Part shown: positions 8,066 through 17,539 of the stretch, piece after piece
Numbering within the stretch: position 1 is the first letter of the stretch
How the letters are laid out: the number at the start of each line of letters is the position of its first letter
Assembly (NCBI GenBank): GCA_017411835.1
Contig: JAFQPG010000014.1
Span: 91,417 to 155,416, forward strand
From: Ruminococcus sp.
Lineage (GTDB): Bacteria; Bacillota; Clostridia; Oscillospirales; Acutalibacteraceae
Direction: 5' to 3'
Length of the DNA: 64,000 nt
Notes under the pieces: generated by a model
Told to the model about the DNA's origin: nothing
The model's input: the letters and a program-made list of their open reading frames with translations, nothing else
Databases searched by the model: none
Program-made: the position numbers and the translations under genes

Positions 8066-9316
8066 TTAACCTAAGATACTTAACAGCACACCAGCCGCAA
8101 CGGCAGAGCCGATAACGCCGGCAACGTTAGGTCCCATAGCGTGCATAAGCAGGAAGTTACCAGGATTTTCTTCCTGACCAACCTTGTTAGCAACACGAGC
8201 AGCCATCGGAACGGCAGATACACCAGCTGAACCGATGAGTGGGTTAACCTTACCGCCTGTAAAGATATACATAAGTTTACCAAACAGAGTACCGCAAGCT
8301 GTACCTACGCAGAACGCTGCAAGACCTAAGAAGATAATAAAGAGCGTTTCTTTCTGCAGGAAGCGTGTACCTGTAGCAGTAGCACCGACAGTAACACCTA
8401 AGAAGATAGTAACGATATTCATCAGTTCATTCTGAGCAGTCTTGTTGATACGCTCAACAACGCCTGACTCTTTAAAGAGGTTACCGAGCATCAGCATACC
8501 GATAAGCGGAGCAGAGCTTGGAAGTAAAATAGAACAGAGAATAACAACAATTACAGGGAACATAATCTTCTCGAGTTTTGAAACAGGTCTTAACTGTTCC
8601 ATAACTACAGAGCGCTCTTTCTTTGTAGTAAGAGCTTTCATAATAGGTGGCTGAATAATCGGAACAAGTGCCATATATGAGTAAGCCGCAATAGCGATAG
8701 AACCTAAAAGTTCAGGAGCAAGCTTACTTGTAACATAAATTGCAGTAGGACCGTCAGCACCACCGATGATACCGATAGCGCCAGCTTCATTTGGAGCAAA
8801 GCCGAGCAAGATAGCACCGATAAATGTGATAAAGATACCAATCTGTGCAGCAGCGCCTAAAATAAAGCTCTTAGGGTTAGCGATAAGCGGACCGAAGTCA
8901 GTCATACAACCGATACCAAGGAAGATAAGCGGTGGATAAATACCGAGCTTTACACCCTGATAGAGGTAGTAAAGTAAGCCGCCGGCTTCCGGTTTTGTGT
9001 AATAAAATTGTCCGTCAAGACCCTGTGTAACAGGGTAGCCGATTTCAGCTATATTAATATCAGCCATTGATTTCGCGCCCTCGATAAGCACAAGGTGGTT
9101 TGAAGGCGGGTCCATAATAGCCGGATAGAGGTTAACAAGCAACATACCAAAAGCGATTGGCAAAAGCAAAAGTGGCTCGTACTGCTTTTTAATAGCAAGA
9201 TAGAAAAGCACAATAGAAACGGCAACCATAACATAGTTCTGCCATACAAGCACAGAAAGACCTGAGTCGTTATAGAGACCGATGATAGCATCTAAAAATC
9301 CATTTAAAATTTCCAT
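8066..9316 (-). CDS. Sodium-translocating decarboxylase, beta subunit (OadB/GcdB type)
   Basis: 416 residues, strongly hydrophobic. The beta subunit is the membrane part that couples decarboxylation of carboxybiotin to sodium export in oxaloacetate, methylmalonyl-CoA or glutaconyl-CoA decarboxylases. Diagnostic stretches include GGADGPTAIYVTSKL (the re-entrant region with the essential Asp), VTVGATATGTRFL and the C-terminal HAMGPNVAGVIGSAVAAG. The gamma-like gene lies 18 bases upstream. No alpha (carboxyltransferase) or biotin-carrier gene is present in the window, so which acid is decarboxylated cannot be read here. Confidence 0.93.
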   Translation of the reverse strand: MEILNGFLDAIIGLYNDSGLSVLVWQNYVMVAVSIVLFYLAIKKQYEPLLLLPIAFGMLLVNLYPAIMDPPSNHLVLIEGAKSMADINIAEIGYPVTQGLDGQFYYTKPEAGGLLYYLYQGVKLGIYPPLIFLGIGCMTDFGPLIANPKSFILGAAAQIGIFITFIGAILLGFAPNEAGAIGIIGGADGPTAIYVTSKLAPELLGSIAIAAYSYMALVPIIQPPIMKALTTKKERSVVMEQLRPVSKLEKIMFPVIVVILCSILLPSSAPLIGMLMLGNLFKESGVVERINKTAQNELMNIVTIFLGVTVGATATGTRFLQKETLFIIFLGLAAFCVGTACGTLFGKLMYIFTGGKVNPLIGSAGVSAVPMAARVANKVGQEENPGNFLLMHAMGPNVAGVIGSAVAAGVLLSILG

Positions 9317-9334
9317 ACTTATCCCCTTTCCCTA

Positions 9335-9706
9335 TTAAAACGGTCTGGTGTTAGTAACAACACCTGCGTTAGCCCAGGCACGGCGTGCAGGAGCTTTTTT
9401 GATATTCTTAATTCTGACGTTGCCTGTGCCATACATAAATTCAACAGCAGCAGCGATACAAGCAAGCACATCAGGGCTTACACCGCCAGAAGCTGAAGCG
9501 CAAGTAGCTCCACCGCCTGCACCAGTGCCCTTTGGAGTATCGTCGTCATCTTTTTTAGACTTGTCCTTTTTAGGTTTGTTCTGGATATTATAAACGATAG
9601 TACTGTAGATTTTGATAATAACGATAAGTAAAATCAATACCGCGAATACTACAACAAAGCCTGTAATAAGTACAGTCCAGGCTTGCATCATATCGATACC
9701 GTCCAT
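9335..9706 (-). CDS. OadG-like gamma subunit of a sodium-pumping decarboxylase
   Basis: 123 residues. One N-terminal TM (about 10-32), a charged Lys/Asp linker (KPKKDKSKKDDDD), a Gly/Ala segment and a C-terminal Arg-rich part ending NTRPF. This is the layout of OadG-type small subunits, which anchor the complex and bind its soluble subunits. Gene order gamma-beta and the 18-base spacing fit one operon, behind a good promoter (9744-9772). The sequence is weakly conserved as a family, so the call leans on layout and context. Confidence 0.8.
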   Translation of the reverse strand: MDGIDMMQAWTVLITGFVVVFAVLILLIVIIKIYSTIVYNIQNKPKKDKSKKDDDDTPKGTGAGGGATCASASGGVSPDVLACIAAAVEFMYGTGNVRIKNIKKAPARRAWANAGVVTNTRPF

Positions 9707-9743
9707 AAAATAACCCCCATATTTTCAAATTTAGTCATTGTAT

Positions 9744-9772
9744 AGTATATACCAAAACCGATACAATTTCAA
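9744..9772 (-). promoter_or_regulatory. Housekeeping promoter for the decarboxylase gamma-beta operon
   Basis: On the minus strand TTGAAA (9767-9772) and TATACT (9744-9749) are separated by 17 bases. Confidence 0.75.
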
Positions 9773-9852
9773 TAAAAATATGAGGGTAAAAAAATATTTA
9801 GTTTATTTTTACAATTTTGTTAGTTTTTTAACAACTTGTTTAGTAATTTCAA

Positions 9853-11331
9853 TTACAGGATAATGCATATAAGTCCGTTGCAACCGTCATTTATAATTTT
9901 TTCGATAGTCTCCCCTACTTTAGCTCTGGCTTGTGGCGGCATACGGTAGAGCTTGTTGTTCAATCCCTCGGATACGAGCTCGTTTACTGACTTACCAAAA
10001 ATATTTGACTCCCATATCTTCTTCGGGTTTTCTTCAAATTCCTTTAAAAGATATGTTACAAGCTCCTGGGATTGCTGTTCGCTTCCGACAATCGGGGTGA
10101 CCTCTGCGGTTGTAGATATTTTCATCATATGGATACTCGGTGCAGATGCTTTTAGCTTTATTCCGTACTTTCCGTTTTGCTTTATTATCTGCGGTTCTTC
10201 CAAAGATAGTTCTTCAAGCGTTGGCATAACTATGCCGTAGCCGGTCTCCTTAACCTGTTCATAAGCCTGTGAGATTTTATCAAACTGCGCTTTTTTCTCT
10301 GACAGCTCACAAATGCAATCGAGCAAGGACTTTTCATTATTGATTTCAATACCGGTCTGCTCACTTAATATCTTAAAGAACAAGTCGTTTTGCAAATCGA
10401 TACAAACCTTTGCACTGCCTACTCCTAAATCAAGATTAGTAAGGCGTGCTCTGTCTACATATTCACATTCGCAGATACTATCAAGCACATCTTGTATTTC
10501 ACGTATTTTCTGCATCTTTTCAGTATTTTCTCTGATTGCTTCAAAGACAGAATTTTTCAACCAATGGTCTTTTTCAAGCGATGTTAACCACTTTGGAATA
10601 TTGACCTTGATTTCACGAACAGGGAACTCAAACAGCACTTGTGCGAGTATCGCTTTGATGCGGTCCTCATCAAGCTCGAGGCAATTCACAGGAAGCACAG
10701 GCACCTGATATTTTTTGCTCATTTGGGAAGCAAGCTGACCTGTCTGTATAGATTGAGGCTCGATGCTGTTGAGCAAAATAATAAACGGCTTATTAATTGC
10801 TTTTAGCTCCGCAACAACCCTCTGTTCAGCTTCGATATAATCTTCTCTGTCTATATCAGAGAAAGAGCCGTCGGTTGTAACCAAAAGTCCGATTGTGCTA
10901 TGCTCGTTTATAACCTTTTGTGTTCCGATTTCTGCTGCTTTATCAAACGGAATTTCCGTATCAGACCAAGGCGTTTTAACCATTCGAGGCGCATCCTCTT
11001 CCATATATCCGTAAGCAGAATCGACCACGTAACCGACACAATCAATCATTCGAACTTTTAAAGTCGCGGTTTTATCAACACAGATTTTTACAGCCTCTTC
11101 GGGTATAAATTTAGGCTCGGTTGTCATTATTGTTCTGCCACTTGACGACTGTGGTAGCTCGTCGTTTGTACGACGTCTTAAATTTTCGTCACCTATATTT
11201 GGCAAAACGATTGTATCCATAAAACGCTTTATAAATGTAGACTTACCTGTTCGAACAGGTCCGACTACTCCTATGTAAATATCGCCCGATGTACGGCTTG
11301 AGATATCTTTGTAGATGCTTCTTTCTTCCAT
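9853..11331 (-). CDS. spoIVA: Stage IV sporulation protein A (spore coat ATPase)
   Basis: 492 residues from the chosen start, the same length as the Bacillus subtilis protein. SpoIVA is an ATP-hydrolysing protein that polymerises on the forespore outer membrane and forms the base layer of the coat. The N-terminus MEERSIYKDISSRTSGDIYIG and the P-loop GPVRTGKS (residues 24-31) are typical; the switch-like DCVGY and a central AAA-like region follow. The longest frame adds 25 codons with no ribosome site, while GGAGGAAATT directly precedes this ATG. A sigma-E-like promoter lies upstream. Its presence is strong evidence that the organism makes, or recently made, endospores. Confidence 0.97.
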   Translation of the reverse strand: MEERSIYKDISSRTSGDIYIGVVGPVRTGKSTFIKRFMDTIVLPNIGDENLRRRTNDELPQSSSGRTIMTTEPKFIPEEAVKICVDKTATLKVRMIDCVGYVVDSAYGYMEEDAPRMVKTPWSDTEIPFDKAAEIGTQKVINEHSTIGLLVTTDGSFSDIDREDYIEAEQRVVAELKAINKPFIILLNSIEPQSIQTGQLASQMSKKYQVPVLPVNCLELDEDRIKAILAQVLFEFPVREIKVNIPKWLTSLEKDHWLKNSVFEAIRENTEKMQKIREIQDVLDSICECEYVDRARLTNLDLGVGSAKVCIDLQNDLFFKILSEQTGIEINNEKSLLDCICELSEKKAQFDKISQAYEQVKETGYGIVMPTLEELSLEEPQIIKQNGKYGIKLKASAPSIHMMKISTTAEVTPIVGSEQQSQELVTYLLKEFEENPKKIWESNIFGKSVNELVSEGLNNKLYRMPPQARAKVGETIEKIINDGCNGLICIIL

Positions 11332-11361
11332 AATTTCCTCCGATACACTGTTGATACTATA

Positions 11362-11391
11362 AATGTATGAGGACAATATAAAATTTATGAC
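11362..11391 (-). promoter_or_regulatory. Possible sigma-E promoter of spoIVA
   Basis: On the minus strand GTCATAA (11385-11391) and CATACATT (11362-11369) are 15 bases apart. CATACATT agrees with the sigma-E -10 consensus, and spoIVA is a sigma-E gene in Bacillus subtilis. Confidence 0.5.
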
Positions 11392-11392
11392 A

Positions 11393-11427
11393 CAATAAAA
11401 AGCCACCCGTAAATTCGGATGGCTTTA
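11393..11427 (-). terminator. terminator after pyridoxamine kinase gene
   Basis: On the minus strand AAAGCCATCCG pairs with CGGGTGGCTTT (one mismatch) around AATTTA and is followed by TTATT. It separates this gene from spoIVA. Confidence 0.75.
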
Positions 11428-11472
11428 AGTTTTTATTTCTATTATAGAATTATTTATATTTCTGTCTTAGAA

Positions 11473-12306
11473 TTATAAACCGAGCATACGTACAAGCTGT
11501 GGGATAGCGGTCTCAAATTTAGTGCCGTACCAATGGGAATCATCGCCGACTGTGTTTTCGATACATTTAAGGGTATAATCAGATGCGATTTTAACCGCTT
11601 CAAATTCAGTTTTTCCTTGCATAAGAGCACCGACAAAGGTAGACGAGAAAATGTCGCCTGTGCCATGGAAGATTTTATCAATCTTTTTATGAGTATAGGC
11701 TGTCTGCTCATTTTTTGAATTGATAAGCACCTGTATCTCTAAGTCATTAAAGCTTACACCGGTAATGATAACTGTACCTTTGCAAATTTCTGAAAGCTTT
11801 AAAACAAGAGTATCTATATACTCTTTGTCGTAAGTTTCTTTGTACTCAACACCTGTTAAAAAGCACGCTTCCGTAATATTAGGAAGAATGATATCGGCCT
11901 TTGAACACAAATAGCGCATACCCTTTACATACTCTTCGTCAAAGCCCCAGTAAAGCTTGCCGTTGTCTGCCATTGCAGGGTCAACAATGATTTTTGCATC
12001 CTTACGCTTTAAGGTATCAAAAATATCAACAACATAATCAATCTGCTTTGTAGAGCCTAAATAACCTGTATATATAGCATCAAAAGAAATGCCCTCTTTG
12101 AGCCAATGCTTTTTAATATTCGGAAAATCTTCTGACAGGTCATTTACTGTATAGCCTGAAAAACCGCCTGTATGGGTAGAAAGCACAGCAGATGGCAAAA
12201 TGCAGGTTTCGTGACCGCAAGCAGAAATAATCGGTAAAGCAACCGTCAGCGAACACTGACCAAGACACGAGATATCCTGAATTGTTAAAATTCTTTTATA
12301 TGGCAT
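11473..12306 (-). CDS. Pyridoxamine/pyridoxal kinase (ribokinase superfamily)
   Basis: 277 residues. It starts RILTIQDISCLGQCSLTVALPII, the typical start of PdxY/PdxK-like kinases, and carries STHTGGFSGYTVNDL, a substrate-binding stretch, VDPAMADNGKLY, and the C-terminal anion-hole motif HGTGDIFSSTFVGAL (G-T-G-D, catalytic Asp). Role: ATP-dependent phosphorylation of pyridoxal, pyridoxamine or pyridoxine in the salvage of vitamin B6. AAGGAG precedes the ATG. It is a single-gene unit with terminators on both sides. Confidence 0.92.
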   Translation of the reverse strand: MPYKRILTIQDISCLGQCSLTVALPIISACGHETCILPSAVLSTHTGGFSGYTVNDLSEDFPNIKKHWLKEGISFDAIYTGYLGSTKQIDYVVDIFDTLKRKDAKIIVDPAMADNGKLYWGFDEEYVKGMRYLCSKADIILPNITEACFLTGVEYKETYDKEYIDTLVLKLSEICKGTVIITGVSFNDLEIQVLINSKNEQTAYTHKKIDKIFHGTGDIFSSTFVGALMQGKTEFEAVKIASDYTLKCIENTVGDDSHWYGTKFETAIPQLVRMLGL

Positions 12307-12385
12307 ATAAGCATCTCCTTTTCAAAGAGAAAAATCCCCTTTGATTAGGTATATTACCACTATTGTTTTTAATCGTCAAGTAAAT

Positions 12386-12415
12386 AATAGTAGCGGGTAA
12401 ATTCACCCGCTACTT
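12386..12415 (-). terminator. terminator-like hairpin after the DUF3794-LysM gene
   Basis: AGTAGCGGGT pairs with ACCCGCTACT around AAATTC, followed on the minus strand by ATTATTTAC. The stem is strong but the T run is broken. Confidence 0.65.
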
Positions 12416-12422
12416 TAAAAAA

Positions 12423-13955
12423 TTATTGAGTTGGCACTAAAATCATTTTATCCGTATCAAGCTTTTCGCAATCTAAGGAATTTTCAGTTATTAACAGGCT
12501 TTCCTTTGTCTTATACATTTTTGCAATCTCCCATAAAGACTCGCCTTTTTCAGCAAAATAAAGTATCAGTGAGCAATCATCACTTTTGATTTTGCTGTCC
12601 TCTTTTGCTTGCACAAAAGTCACCGGACTTTCATTTACCGTTTCACACAGCAAGGCTCTCATTTTAAGTTCGAGTCGTATTTCGATTGTGTTATCATCTA
12701 TGAGTCTGTAGCTGATTGAATGAACCTTGCTTGATAAAAGATTCGCTTTGTCAAAGCTGTCATTTATTTCAGGCTTATAATCAAGCTCTATACTTCTCTC
12801 GATATAGTTCGGGACTTTGTCGCTGTCTTCAAGCAAAATGCAGATATTTGTTTTGCCCGACAAGGTGAGCGTATTATCAGCAATCAAAGGGGTAAGGAAA
12901 ACTCCCTCGCTGTAAAAATCTAAAATCTTAGAAATTTTTATACTGTCAAGGCTGACAGTCGACTTTACGATATGCGTAAAATTCTTTAAATTATGGTTTG
13001 CTTCGCAATTAAGACTTGTGCGATTTTGCTCTACAAGGTAGTTTGTAGAATAAGCGTCATCAATAATAGAAACATTTTTATTATTATAACCGATTTCAGA
13101 AAAGCACATTTTTACATCAAGCGCCAAAAGCGAACCGTCGTTTAAATTATCATTTCGTATGTGCAAATCGCTCGACATTATTTCAAGTTCAACTACATTG
13201 ACGGTATCGTCCATAACGCCATCACAGTCAAATATCTTATTTATCGGGAATACGTAGGATAAATGCTCAATAGTGCCCTTATCCAAATCAGAGATGTATA
13301 AAGCACGCAGGGTAAGCTCTGCATTGAGCATAATTTTGTTGTGAATACTTTTAAGCTCTGTTATGTTTGAAAAGACCTCGTAGCTGAGCATCGCTTCAAC
13401 GGGCGGCTGTGTGCTTACATTTATATCCTCGCTGACTGAAAATTGTTCCTGACATATTGCGTTTAAATCAGAGATTAAAAGATTTTTATGTTTTACTTGC
13501 AAATCGCAATCTTCATCAAAGCTGTAGACTTCATTTACACCCTTGCACAACACCTTTGCGTATAGCGAAAATGCACCATGCACCACAAGCTTTCGCGGAC
13601 TTAAAGCTCTGCAATTTACATACTCGCTTTTTGTATCCACCATAACGATATACTGCTCAGGGGTCGATTTTAAATTAAAGTTTGCGGTAAACGGAACTGA
13701 CTGCTCAAAACATCTTACGTGGTGTCGTATGCTGTCGCAATAAAGTATTCTCACAGTAGAGCATCCGTCTACGGTGAGCTGACCGCCGGAGATTTTCTTT
13801 GTGTAAACTTTTTGAGTCAATGTGCATTTTAGTATCTTTTCGATATCGGGACAATAATCAGGTAAGGTGATATCAGCATCGACAATCTGCTCATTTACTG
13901 TATCAAGAAAACTGCTCAGATATCCTACCGAATGTTTAGATAAATTATATTCCAT
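12423..13955 (-). CDS. DUF3794 and LysM domain protein (spore envelope candidate)
   Basis: 510 residues. Residues about 20-440 contain DUF3794-type repeats, with DITLPDYCPDIEKILKC near the N-terminus typical of the SipL-like/DUF3794 family. The last 45 residues form a LysM motif (YFAEKGESLWEIAKMYKT ... ILVPTQ). In Clostridioides difficile the related SipL protein binds SpoIVA through its LysM domain and anchors the coat. Here the gene lies on the same strand 1.1 kb upstream of spoIVA, separated only by the B6 kinase, so a SipL-like job is a reasonable inference. Possible sigma-E-like bases precede the gene but are weak. Confidence 0.88.
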   Translation of the reverse strand: MEYNLSKHSVGYLSSFLDTVNEQIVDADITLPDYCPDIEKILKCTLTQKVYTKKISGGQLTVDGCSTVRILYCDSIRHHVRCFEQSVPFTANFNLKSTPEQYIVMVDTKSEYVNCRALSPRKLVVHGAFSLYAKVLCKGVNEVYSFDEDCDLQVKHKNLLISDLNAICQEQFSVSEDINVSTQPPVEAMLSYEVFSNITELKSIHNKIMLNAELTLRALYISDLDKGTIEHLSYVFPINKIFDCDGVMDDTVNVVELEIMSSDLHIRNDNLNDGSLLALDVKMCFSEIGYNNKNVSIIDDAYSTNYLVEQNRTSLNCEANHNLKNFTHIVKSTVSLDSIKISKILDFYSEGVFLTPLIADNTLTLSGKTNICILLEDSDKVPNYIERSIELDYKPEINDSFDKANLLSSKVHSISYRLIDDNTIEIRLELKMRALLCETVNESPVTFVQAKEDSKIKSDDCSLILYFAEKGESLWEIAKMYKTKESLLITENSLDCEKLDTDKMILVPTQ

Positions 13956-14014
13956 ACTTTGTTCTCCTTTTTATTTTCTATCAAATTGTATTATGAAGAA
14001 CAAAAAATTATGCA

Positions 14015-14043
14015 TAAAAAAGCAGGCTTAAAAAAGCCTGCTT
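14015..14043 (-). terminator. rho-independent terminator of the dnaG-rpoD-zincin operon
   Basis: AAGCAGGCTT pairs with AAGCCTGCTT around a short A loop; on the minus strand it is followed by a TTTTTTATG run. It lies a few bases after the stop at 14048. Confidence 0.9.
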
Positions 14044-14047
14044 AATT

Positions 14048-14422
14048 TTAGCTGTAGCCACGGCTACGCAGATATTCTTCTATCCTCTTATCGTCGTAAA
14101 ATACAAGGTCGTTGCAACCTGCCAAATACTCGTTGTGGTGCAAAACCTCGTGACGCAGAGTCTTTTTAAGGTGTTTATAATACTCTTCTTTAGATTTATC
14201 TTTAAACACCTTTATAAAACTGCCGTAGTAAATAACAATTCGTTTGCCAAGATTGTCCCTGACATACACGCCTAAGATATACAAATCGTTATTCACAGCG
14301 CACGGGTGAAGTCGAGAGCCACGGTCGAGCAAAATGCCACCGTTTAACTCTCTATATAAATCAGTCGGTAGCTCGTCGGCAATCTGGTCGAGCATAGCAC
14401 CGCATTCTTCGTAAGAAATCAT
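14048..14422 (-). CDS. Zincin-like metallopeptidase family protein
   Basis: 124 residues. The motif LRHEVLHHNEYLAG (about residues 88-101) is a variant of the HExxHH signature of the small 'zinicin-like metallopeptidase' family, which also shows the phrase VIYYGSFIKVF. The family has no settled substrate. It starts 2 bases after the rpoD stop, so it is the third gene of the dnaG-rpoD operon. No signal peptide is visible, so it is expected in the cytoplasm. Confidence 0.82.
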   Translation of the reverse strand: MISYEECGAMLDQIADELPTDLYRELNGGILLDRGSRLHPCAVNNDLYILGVYVRDNLGKRIVIYYGSFIKVFKDKSKEEYYKHLKKTLRHEVLHHNEYLAGCNDLVFYDDKRIEEYLRSRGYS

Positions 14423-14424
14423 AA

Positions 14425-15540
14425 TTAATCTAAGAAATCTTTAAGCTTTTTACTTCTTGAAGGGTGACGAAGCTTTCTTAAAGCCTTTGCTTCAATCTGA
14501 CGGATACGCTCTCTAGTTACGTTAAACTCCTTACCAACTTCTTCAAGAGTACGGCTTCTGCCGTCTTCTAAACCAAAACGAAGTCGAAGAACCTTTTCTT
14601 CTCTAGGGGTCAAGGTATCGAGTACCTCCATAAGCTGTTCTCTAAGCATTGTATGTGATGCAGCATCAGCAGGTGCAGGAGCATCGTCGTCAGGAATAAA
14701 GTCGCCCAGATGGCTGTCCTCTTCCTCACCGATTGGAGTTTCTAAGGATACAGGTTCCTGTGCAACACGCATAATTTCTCTTACCTTTTCCACAGGCATA
14801 TCGAGTTCTTCAGCGATTTCGTCAGCAGACGGCTCGTGACCGTTCTGATGTAAAAGCTGGGAAGAAACCTTTTTTACTTTGTTGATTGTTTCTACCATAT
14901 GAACAGGAATACGGATAGTACGCGCCTGGTCAGCAATCGCACGAGTGATAGCCTGTCTTATCCACCATGTTGCGTAGGTAGAAAACTTAAAGCCTTTAGT
15001 ATAGTCAAACTTTTCAACCGCTTTAATCAAACCGAGATTACCCTCCTGAATAAGGTCAAGGAAATGCATACCACGTCCGAGATAGCGCTTTGCAATACTT
15101 ACAACAAGTCGAAGGTTTGCTTCTGACAGGCGCTTTTTAGCATTTGCATCGCCCTCTGAAATTCTGATAGCAAGCTCAACTTCTTCTTCAGATGTAAGAA
15201 GTGGAACTCGACCGATTTCCTTAAGGTAAACCTTTACAGGGTCGTCGATAGAGATATTGTCAACGCCGTCAGCGCCTTCGGATACAGCGTGTGATGTACC
15301 TTCGCTGTCAACTCCCTCGATATCAATCACATCAAGGTTTAAGTCGTCGATGATGTCTTCTTCAACGATTTCTATACCTGAGCTTTCTAAAGTGTCGTAA
15401 AGCTTTTCGAGCTGTTCAGGCTCAAAGTCAATTTCGCCAATAGCATCTAAAATGTCTTTGTTAGTTAAAGAACCTTTTTGTTTACCAAGCTCAATAAGCT
15501 CTTTAATAATTGTTTTCTTGTCTGTTGATGGTGCTGTCAT
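14425..15540 (-). CDS. rpoD: RNA polymerase primary sigma factor (sigma-70/SigA)
   Basis: 371 residues. Region 1.1 (about 1-75) is followed by region 1.2 ([16 protein letters not shown]), region 2 with [30 protein letters not shown] and [18 protein letters not shown], region 3 and region 4 with the promoter -35 reader [18 protein letters not shown]. This directs RNA polymerase to housekeeping promoters. The longer frame has an upstream ATG 6 codons earlier without a ribosome site; GAAAGGAAA precedes the chosen ATG. It follows dnaG, the classic macromolecular synthesis arrangement without rpsU. Confidence 0.97.
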   Translation of the reverse strand: MTAPSTDKKTIIKELIELGKQKGSLTNKDILDAIGEIDFEPEQLEKLYDTLESSGIEIVEEDIIDDLNLDVIDIEGVDSEGTSHAVSEGADGVDNISIDDPVKVYLKEIGRVPLLTSEEEVELAIRISEGDANAKKRLSEANLRLVVSIAKRYLGRGMHFLDLIQEGNLGLIKAVEKFDYTKGFKFSTYATWWIRQAITRAIADQARTIRIPVHMVETINKVKKVSSQLLHQNGHEPSADEIAEELDMPVEKVREIMRVAQEPVSLETPIGEEEDSHLGDFIPDDDAPAPADAASHTMLREQLMEVLDTLTPREEKVLRLRFGLEDGRSRTLEEVGKEFNVTRERIRQIEAKALRKLRHPSRSKKLKDFLD

Positions 15541-15588
15541 AATTCCATTTCCTTTCATTTATCGTAAATTTGAGTAAAATTTTCAAAA

Positions 15589-17355
15589 TCATTTACGCTT
15601 TTCTTTTAGTTTTTTAAGGTAAGAGTCAAGCTCGCCAGGCGATAAAGACGCGATATCCTCGTCGCTTAACCTGTGCTTTTCTTCCTTGATTGTATTTATA
15701 TATTCAACAACTGCCTCGTCAGTACAGGCAAGCTGGGAATATTTAGAAATGATGTAGGTGATTGACGAAACCTCGTCAGAGGTAAAATCTGCAGTGTAAG
15801 TTGTGAGCGGATTTTTGCCTTCTTTAATTCTTTGCGAGAAATATTCGAAAAGCTTTCTGTTAAATTCAGTCACAAAATCGTCAGGTGTAATACGCTGCTG
15901 TATAAAAGAAAGCTTGTCTACGTTATTGACTAAAAAAGCAATTAAATTTTGCTCGGCAACCGTAGCACGCGGCTTTTTAGCGTGTTCAGGGTTGATTTTG
16001 TCATCTCTGCCAGATATATCTGTTTGAATCTTTTTAAACTCTGATTGTTTTTCAGTTTTGTATTTATTCTTTTTAGCCTTTTTAATCTGCTCTAAAATAG
16101 CGTTTTTTTCAACAGAAACTTCCGTCGAAAGCTTAGATGCGTAGATGTCCTGCTCTAAATCATTTTCTAAAGTAGAGAGCACCTTTACAGCATGAGTCAG
16201 ATATGCAAAGCGACCGTCAGGAGAGGTGAGGTCGTGCTGCTGTTTAATCTTAAAGAGTCTGTACTCAACATCGTTACCGCTGTTTTCAAGGATGTATTTA
16301 AAAGCGGCTGTGCCTTTATCGCCATTTTTGCGAATGAACTCGTCAGGGTCTTTGCCGTCAGGGATAGTAAGCACCTTGACCAAAAGTCCCGTGCTTCGCA
16401 AAATCGAGATAGCACGCGCAGTCGCCTTTTGTCCTGCTTCGTCAGCATCGTAGCAAATAACGACTTCGTCACAGTAGCGTTTCATAAGCATCGCCTGCTC
16501 TGTTGTCAGCGCTGTGCCCAATGTAGCGACCGCATCAGTAAAGCCCGCTTGATTTAAGGCGATAACATCCATATAGCCCTCGCAGAGAATCAGCCTGCGG
16601 GTGCCGGAATTTTTAGCGTTATTTAAAGAAAAGAGATTTTGGCTTTTATTAAAAACTATAGTATCTGAGGTGTTTAAATATTTTGGCTTTTGGTCAGTCA
16701 TAATACGACCGCCAAACGCAATAACATTTCCTCTTAAATCAATAATCGGGAACATAACTCGATTTGTGAACCTGTCGACAACACCTTTGCCAGAGCGTGC
16801 TTTAAAAACTAAATTCGCCGCAATAAGCTCGGAGTCGGTAAAGCCTTTAGATTTCAAATGATTAGTCAAAGCAAAGCGATTATCCGGAGCAAAGCCTAAA
16901 CCAAATCGGGTAATAGTTTTATTCGACAATGCTCTTTTTCTAAGATAATCAAGCGCTTGTGCACCGCTTGGAGAATTAAGAGACGCGTAAAAAAAGCGTG
17001 CAGCCTCGCGGTTTGCTTCATATACTCTGGTGCGTAATTTACTCATAGAGTCGTCAACCGCATCTTCAGGTACAGTCATACCCGCACGCTGAGCCAGAAA
17101 CTTTACCGCTTCCATATAGTCGAGGTTTTCGATTTTCATAATAAAGGTGATGACATCACCGCCGACACCGCAACCAAAGCAGTAAAAAGAGCCGTTTTCA
17201 GCATAAATATTAAAGGACGGGGTTTTCTCGCCATGGAAAGGACAAAGACCGACTAGGTTTCTGCCGCGACGTTTAAGCTGCATATAAGAAGCCGCAATCT
17301 CCGACAAATCAGAACGGTATTTCAGCTCTGCTATAAAATCTTCAGACAGTCTCAT
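15589..17355 (-). CDS. dnaG: DNA primase
   Basis: 588 residues. DnaG makes RNA primers at the replication fork. The N-terminal zinc-binding domain shows CPFHGEKTPSF and FYCFGCGVGGD (ligands Cys-His-Cys-Cys, about residues 38-65). The catalytic TOPRIM core has LCEGYMDVIAL and CYDADEAG. The C-terminal part (about 430-588) would bind the replicative helicase. AAGGAGGGG precedes the ATG. It is first in the dnaG-rpoD-zincin operon. Confidence 0.97.
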   Translation of the reverse strand: MRLSEDFIAELKYRSDLSEIAASYMQLKRRGRNLVGLCPFHGEKTPSFNIYAENGSFYCFGCGVGGDVITFIMKIENLDYMEAVKFLAQRAGMTVPEDAVDDSMSKLRTRVYEANREAARFFYASLNSPSGAQALDYLRKRALSNKTITRFGLGFAPDNRFALTNHLKSKGFTDSELIAANLVFKARSGKGVVDRFTNRVMFPIIDLRGNVIAFGGRIMTDQKPKYLNTSDTIVFNKSQNLFSLNNAKNSGTRRLILCEGYMDVIALNQAGFTDAVATLGTALTTEQAMLMKRYCDEVVICYDADEAGQKATARAISILRSTGLLVKVLTIPDGKDPDEFIRKNGDKGTAAFKYILENSGNDVEYRLFKIKQQHDLTSPDGRFAYLTHAVKVLSTLENDLEQDIYASKLSTEVSVEKNAILEQIKKAKKNKYKTEKQSEFKKIQTDISGRDDKINPEHAKKPRATVAEQNLIAFLVNNVDKLSFIQQRITPDDFVTEFNRKLFEYFSQRIKEGKNPLTTYTADFTSDEVSSITYIISKYSQLACTDEAVVEYINTIKEEKHRLSDEDIASLSPGELDSYLKKLKEKRK

Positions 17356-17439
17356 ATATTCCCCTCCTTTTTAAAATTATGCAAGCAAATTAAAACAAAC
17401 TAATATTAATTACGCACAAGTTTGCTTTTTCCCTTTATT

Positions 17440-17503
17440 TTTTTTAAAAAAATTCAAAAACTGCGTAAAGTTTCGTGTTTTGCACACCTATTTTACGCAG
17501 TTT
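17440..17503 (-). terminator. terminator after the YigZ gene
   Basis: AAACTGCGTAAA pairs with TTTACGCAGTTT around a 22-base loop; on the minus strand it is followed by TTGAATTTTTTT. It separates the yigZ-like gene from dnaG. Confidence 0.7.
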
Positions 17504-17539
17504 CTTATTTTATCTTTTATTTTTTATTAATTTTCAAAA

